A stretch of 64,000 nt of DNA, taken from Vulcanimicrobiota bacterium. Lineage in GTDB: Bacteria > Vulcanimicrobiota > Vulcanimicrobiia > Vulcanimicrobiales > Vulcanimicrobiaceae. Under the pieces are notes generated by a model that worked only from the letters and a program-made list of their open reading frames with translations, had not been told where the DNA came from and searched no databases. The stretch is from contig DAHUXH010000003.1 in assembly GCA_027307235.1 (NCBI GenBank), positions 1-64,000 of the forward strand. Direction: 5' to 3'. The number at the start of each line of letters is the position of its first letter. The first letter of the stretch is position 1. This document shows positions 61,204 through 64,000 of this stretch, one piece after another. Both the position numbers and the translations under genes were made by a program.

Positions 61204-61983
61204 ATGTCCATGAACGCGACAACGCAACATAGGATCGGAACGCACGACGAGTGGCTCAAAGAGCGGCTGCAACTCCTCGAAGACGAGAAGGAACTCACGC
61301 GGCGTAGCGACGAGCTGGCACGCCGCCGGCAAGCGTTGCCCTGGGTTCGCATCGATAAGGACTACCGCTTCAATACCGATGAAGGCCCAGCATCGCTCCG
61401 CGATCTTTTCTGCGGCAACTCTCAGCTACTCGTCTACCACTTTATGTTCGGTGCCGATTTCACAGCGGGCTGCCCGTCCTGTTCGTCGGTCGCCGACGGA
61501 TTCAACGGCCTCGCTATCCATCTCGCTCATCACGATGTCACGCTTTGCGCGGTCTCGCGCGCACCGATCGGAAGATTGCAGACGTACAAGAAGCGCATGG
61601 GTTGGTCGTTCCCGTGGGCATCGTCGTTCGGAAGCGACTTCAACCTCGATTTCCAAGCCGGCTGCACGGAAGAGCAGCAACAATCCGGAACGATCGAGTA
61701 CAACTTCGCGCCCGAAGACACGCGCCCGACGCTGACGTTGAACGCAGGCTGGGCGAAAGATCTCGCCGCAGGCTGCGGCGTGGACTGGCCGACGTTTCGG
61801 CGTGAAACGCCCGGCGTCAGCGCCTTTGTGCTGAAGGATGACGTTGTCTATCACACCTACTCGGCATACGCTCGCGGCATCGACGGACTTTGGGGCATGT
61901 ATCAGTGGCTCGACCGCGCGCCGTTCGGACGCAACGAAGAAAATGAAGCGGGTCCCTGGTATAAACGCCACGATCAGTACTAG
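61204..61983 (+). CDS. DUF899 thioredoxin-like protein
   Basis: 259 residues from the ATG at 61204, seven bases after AGGAGGG. The DUF899 pattern is clear: WLKERLQLLEDEKELTRRSDELARRRQALPWVRIDKDYRF, then LLVYHFMFGADFTAGCPSCSSVADGFNG with a CPSC motif. The thioredoxin-like end follows (VSAFVLKDDVVYHTYSAYARGIDGLWGMYQWLDRAPFGRNE). Function unknown; the fold suggests a redox role. Likely co-transcribed with its neighbours (56-bp and 48-bp gaps). Confidence 0.92.
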   Translation: MSMNATTQHRIGTHDEWLKERLQLLEDEKELTRRSDELARRRQALPWVRIDKDYRFNTDEGPASLRDLFCGNSQLLVYHFMFGADFTAGCPSCSSVADGFNGLAIHLAHHDVTLCAVSRAPIGRLQTYKKRMGWSFPWASSFGSDFNLDFQAGCTEEQQQSGTIEYNFAPEDTRPTLTLNAGWAKDLAAGCGVDWPTFRRETPGVSAFVLKDDVVYHTYSAYARGIDGLWGMYQWLDRAPFGRNEENEAGPWYKRHDQY

Positions 61984-62031
61984 GGATACCGGCGGCATCA
62001 CGACAAGAACCGACAATAGGAAGGTACACGA

Positions 62032-62373
62032 ATGAGCGATTTCACATTTTTGTATCGCGGCAGAGAAACAAACCTCTCGCCCGAGCAAATGCAAAGGACC
62101 ATGGAGAAGTGGAGCGCTTGGTTTAAGGAACTAAGCGCGAAAGGCCATATCCGGGATATCGGCCAGCCGTTGGAACATACCGGCAAGGTGATTGCCGGTA
62201 AACAAAAGACGATCATCGATGGGCCGTTCGCAGAGGCCAAAGACGTCGTGGGCGGCTTTACGCTCGTCGAGGCCATCGATTTGGATGAGGCAGTGGAACT
62301 TTCGAAGGGCTGCCCGATTCTTGAGATCGGTGGTTCGGTGGAAGTGCGCCCCATCCAAAAATCCACCATGTAA
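62032..62373 (+). CDS. YCII/DGPF-domain protein
   Basis: 113 residues, the YCII-related family. The hallmark IDGPFAEAKDVVGGFTLVEA is complete, with the following ILEIGGSVEVRPI strand. Such DGPF proteins are the characteristic partners of ECF42 sigma factors; their biochemical role is unknown. AGGAAGG precedes the ATG. The sigma-factor gene starts directly at the base after its stop, so the two are tightly coupled. Confidence 0.93.
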   Translation: MSDFTFLYRGRETNLSPEQMQRTMEKWSAWFKELSAKGHIRDIGQPLEHTGKVIAGKQKTIIDGPFAEAKDVVGGFTLVEAIDLDEAVELSKGCPILEIGGSVEVRPIQKSTM

Positions 62374-63657
62374 ATGGACCTCAGCGAGCACCTCTTCCGG
62401 CGCGAAGCCGGGCGCATGGTCTCCACGCTGACCCGCATCTTTGGGCCGCAGAACCTCGCGCTGGCAGAAGACGTCGTGCAAGACGCCTTCTGCCGCGCCG
62501 TTGAGGTATGGAAGTTCCGGGGTGTGCCCGACAATCCGTCGGCGTGGCTGATGACTGCTGCGAAGAATCGGGCGCTTGACGTGCTACGGCGTGAGCGAAC
62601 CGCGCGGACCTATGAGCCCGAGCTCAACCGGCTGCTCCAAAGTGAATGGACGCTCGCCTCAACGCTTCAGGAACGTTTCTCCGAGCATGCGATCAAGGAT
62701 GATCAGCTTCGGATGATGTTTTCCTGCTGCCATCCCCGCTTGTCGGAGGAGGCTCAGGTAGCGCTCATACTCCATATCCTCTGCGGATTCAGCGTGCGCG
62801 AGATCGCGAGCGCATTTGTAAGCGGTCACGCTGCGATCGAGAAACGGATAACGCGCGCAAAGAAGGTCTTCGTCAAATCGGACCTTTTTGACGTATCGGA
62901 AACGGACAATGTCGCCCAGCGTCTTCCTGCCGTTCACCGCGCGCTGTATTTGCTCTTCAATGAAGGCTATCACGGGGCATCACCAGAGATGGCAGTGCGT
63001 CGCGAGTTGTGCAGAGAAGCGATGCGCCTCATGTCCTTGTTTCTCCGTGATCCGTTGCAAGCAATGCCTGCAACGCATGCGCTAGCCGCGCTCATGTGTT
63101 TGCATGCTGCGCGCATGCCCGGGCGTCTTGATGCTGCGGGGAACTTAAGTTCATTCAACGATCAAGACCGGTCGAAGTGGGACCGAGGACTGGTCGTGGA
63201 AGGGCTGAGACTCTTGGAACTCTCGGCCACGGGCTCTGAACTCACCGAATATCACGTCGAGGCCGCCATCGCTTCGATTCACGCCACCGCCCCTCGACCG
63301 GAAGATACCGATTGGGGAAGGATCGTTTCACTCTACGATGCGTTGACGAGCCTGCGCCCGTCTCCGATTGTCGCTCTCAATCGCGCCATTGCAATCGCAC
63401 AGCGAGATGGTCCTGAAGCGGGGCTCGAAACAATCAGAACTACGATTGACAATGAACGCCTCGCCGGCTATCCGTTCTACCATGCAACGCTCGGCGAACT
63501 GGAACTGCGCTGCGGTCGATGCGACGTCGCGCGCGAGCATTTCGAGGCATCGCTCGTGCTTGCACGCAATCCTACCGAGCGTCAGTTCTTCGAACAACGC
63601 ATCGCCGCATGCACCGCATCCGGTCGCACCCCAATGGAGGCCAATGAAACGCAATGA
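62374..63657 (+). CDS. ECF42-type RNA polymerase sigma factor
   Basis: 427 residues, much longer than a minimal ECF sigma factor. Region 2 (ALAEDVVQDAFCRAVEVWKFRGVPDNPSAWLMTAAKNRALDVLRRER) and region 4 (LHILCGFSVREIASAFVSGHAAIEKRITRAKKVF) are followed by a ~230-residue helical, TPR-like C-terminal domain (DUF6596 type). That extension and the adjacent DGPF gene identify the ECF42 group, which lacks a classical anti-sigma factor; the extension may control activity. It is the last gene of its operon, so it probably amplifies its own synthesis. Confidence 0.94.
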   Translation: MDLSEHLFRREAGRMVSTLTRIFGPQNLALAEDVVQDAFCRAVEVWKFRGVPDNPSAWLMTAAKNRALDVLRRERTARTYEPELNRLLQSEWTLASTLQERFSEHAIKDDQLRMMFSCCHPRLSEEAQVALILHILCGFSVREIASAFVSGHAAIEKRITRAKKVFVKSDLFDVSETDNVAQRLPAVHRALYLLFNEGYHGASPEMAVRRELCREAMRLMSLFLRDPLQAMPATHALAALMCLHAARMPGRLDAAGNLSSFNDQDRSKWDRGLVVEGLRLLELSATGSELTEYHVEAAIASIHATAPRPEDTDWGRIVSLYDALTSLRPSPIVALNRAIAIAQRDGPEAGLETIRTTIDNERLAGYPFYHATLGELELRCGRCDVAREHFEASLVLARNPTERQFFEQRIAACTASGRTPMEANETQ

Positions 63658-63702
63658 ACAACTTCAATCGTGAAAGTGACTTCCTCGGGAGCTTGGTCTA
63701 AA

Positions 63703-64000
63703 ATGCAAATACGCTGCGAATGGTTGTTAGCATGCGTTCGTGCGTTCACGGCGCTGTTGCTGATCGTTGTGCCTGCATGCGTGCCATCGATACAGGCGCG
63801 GGCGTCGGCGCTTTGGAGCCGCGCGATAACTGGCGGCGTGGTGAATGCGAGCATCGATCATGGCGCCGTGATCTTCGGCGTCGATTCACGCCCGCTCGGC
63901 GGCGAGAATACACTGGCGCTCGACCTGCGAACCGGCAAGCGATTGTGGGAGCGGACAGGCGCGGTGCCCTTGGCCGGCTCGCCCGCGTTTCTGGCTGTCG
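63703..64000 (+). CDS. Exported PQQ-propeller-like protein, cut by the window end
   Basis: Only the first 99 residues are present; the frame is still open at the end of the window. A signal peptide (LLACVRAFTALLLIVVPACV) is followed by ALDLRTGKRLWERTGAV, a typical PQQ-like beta-propeller blade. Complete relatives are periplasmic propellers used in dehydrogenases or as outer-membrane assembly factors. The ATG at 63703 lies 45 bp after the sigma-factor stop. A short frame also reads GTG earlier, but the signal peptide fits this start. Confidence 0.72.
   Translation, partial: MQIRCEWLLACVRAFTALLLIVVPACVPSIQARASALWSRAITGGVVNASIDHGAVIFGVDSRPLGGENTLALDLRTGKRLWERTGAVPLAGSPAFLAV

Overview
This window is about 64 kb of GC-rich bacterial chromosome (roughly two thirds G+C in lines counted by hand) and carries about 57 protein genes. 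Outer-membrane-type proteins, a TonB-receptor-like protein, HlyD/ABC export genes and periplasmic c-type haem proteins point to a didermic, mostly aerobic bacterium. The combination of LigD/Ku repair, gamma-alpha fused KorA with KorB, Snf2/SWIM, PadR regulators and secreted metallo-beta-lactamase-fold proteins resembles uncultivated soil phyla such as Eremiobacterota/Vulcanimicrobiota or Acidobacteriota. That placement is an inference from style only: there is no rRNA or other phylogenetic marker apart from infA. I found no rRNA, tRNA, CRISPR array, integrase or transposase.

Layout. 0.4-4.3 kb: a Fur-family regulator, then a complete non-homologous end-joining operon (LigD phosphoesterase-ligase, separate LigD polymerase, Ku). 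4.3-9.5 kb: a TPR/ATP-grasp-like protein, a zinc-ribbon protein, infA and korAB. 9.6-18.5 kb: two small exported proteins, then a tight five-gene redox operon on the minus strand (FAD/BBE oxidase, ABM monooxygenase, exported cytochrome, sorbitol-dehydrogenase-type small subunit, GMC flavoprotein) divergent from a multicopper oxidase. 18.5-20.1 kb: an SDR and a glycosyltransferase-like protein.

20.2-28.9 kb is the most striking part. On the minus strand lie a serine hydrolase, two secreted proteins with three degenerate metallo-beta-lactamase modules, a small membrane protein, a CBM9/DUF5916 outer-membrane protein and a PadR repressor. Four promoters here share one 17-bp inverted repeat, and in every case it lies exactly 30 bp from the start codon. 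This looks like one self-contained PadR regulon.

28.9-48.3 kb: recQ, a second haem protein, a nested-hairpin repeat, a secreted trypsin-like protease, ettA, exported proteins, a DEAD-box helicase, a SWIM/Snf2 pair, a low-GC ABC transporter pair, ppsA and an erythromycin-esterase homologue. 48.5-52.6 kb: a HlyD-ABC-ABC-permease efflux operon. 52.7-56.7 kb: an apparently autoregulated operon of membrane protein, winged-helix regulator, outer-membrane receptor-like protein and exported protein. 56.7-59.8 kb: small proteins and a secreted phosphoesterase. 60.1-63.7 kb: an ECF42-type sigma factor with its DGPF partner and small enzyme-like genes, two of them behind matching ECF-type promoters. The window ends inside an exported PQQ-propeller-like gene.
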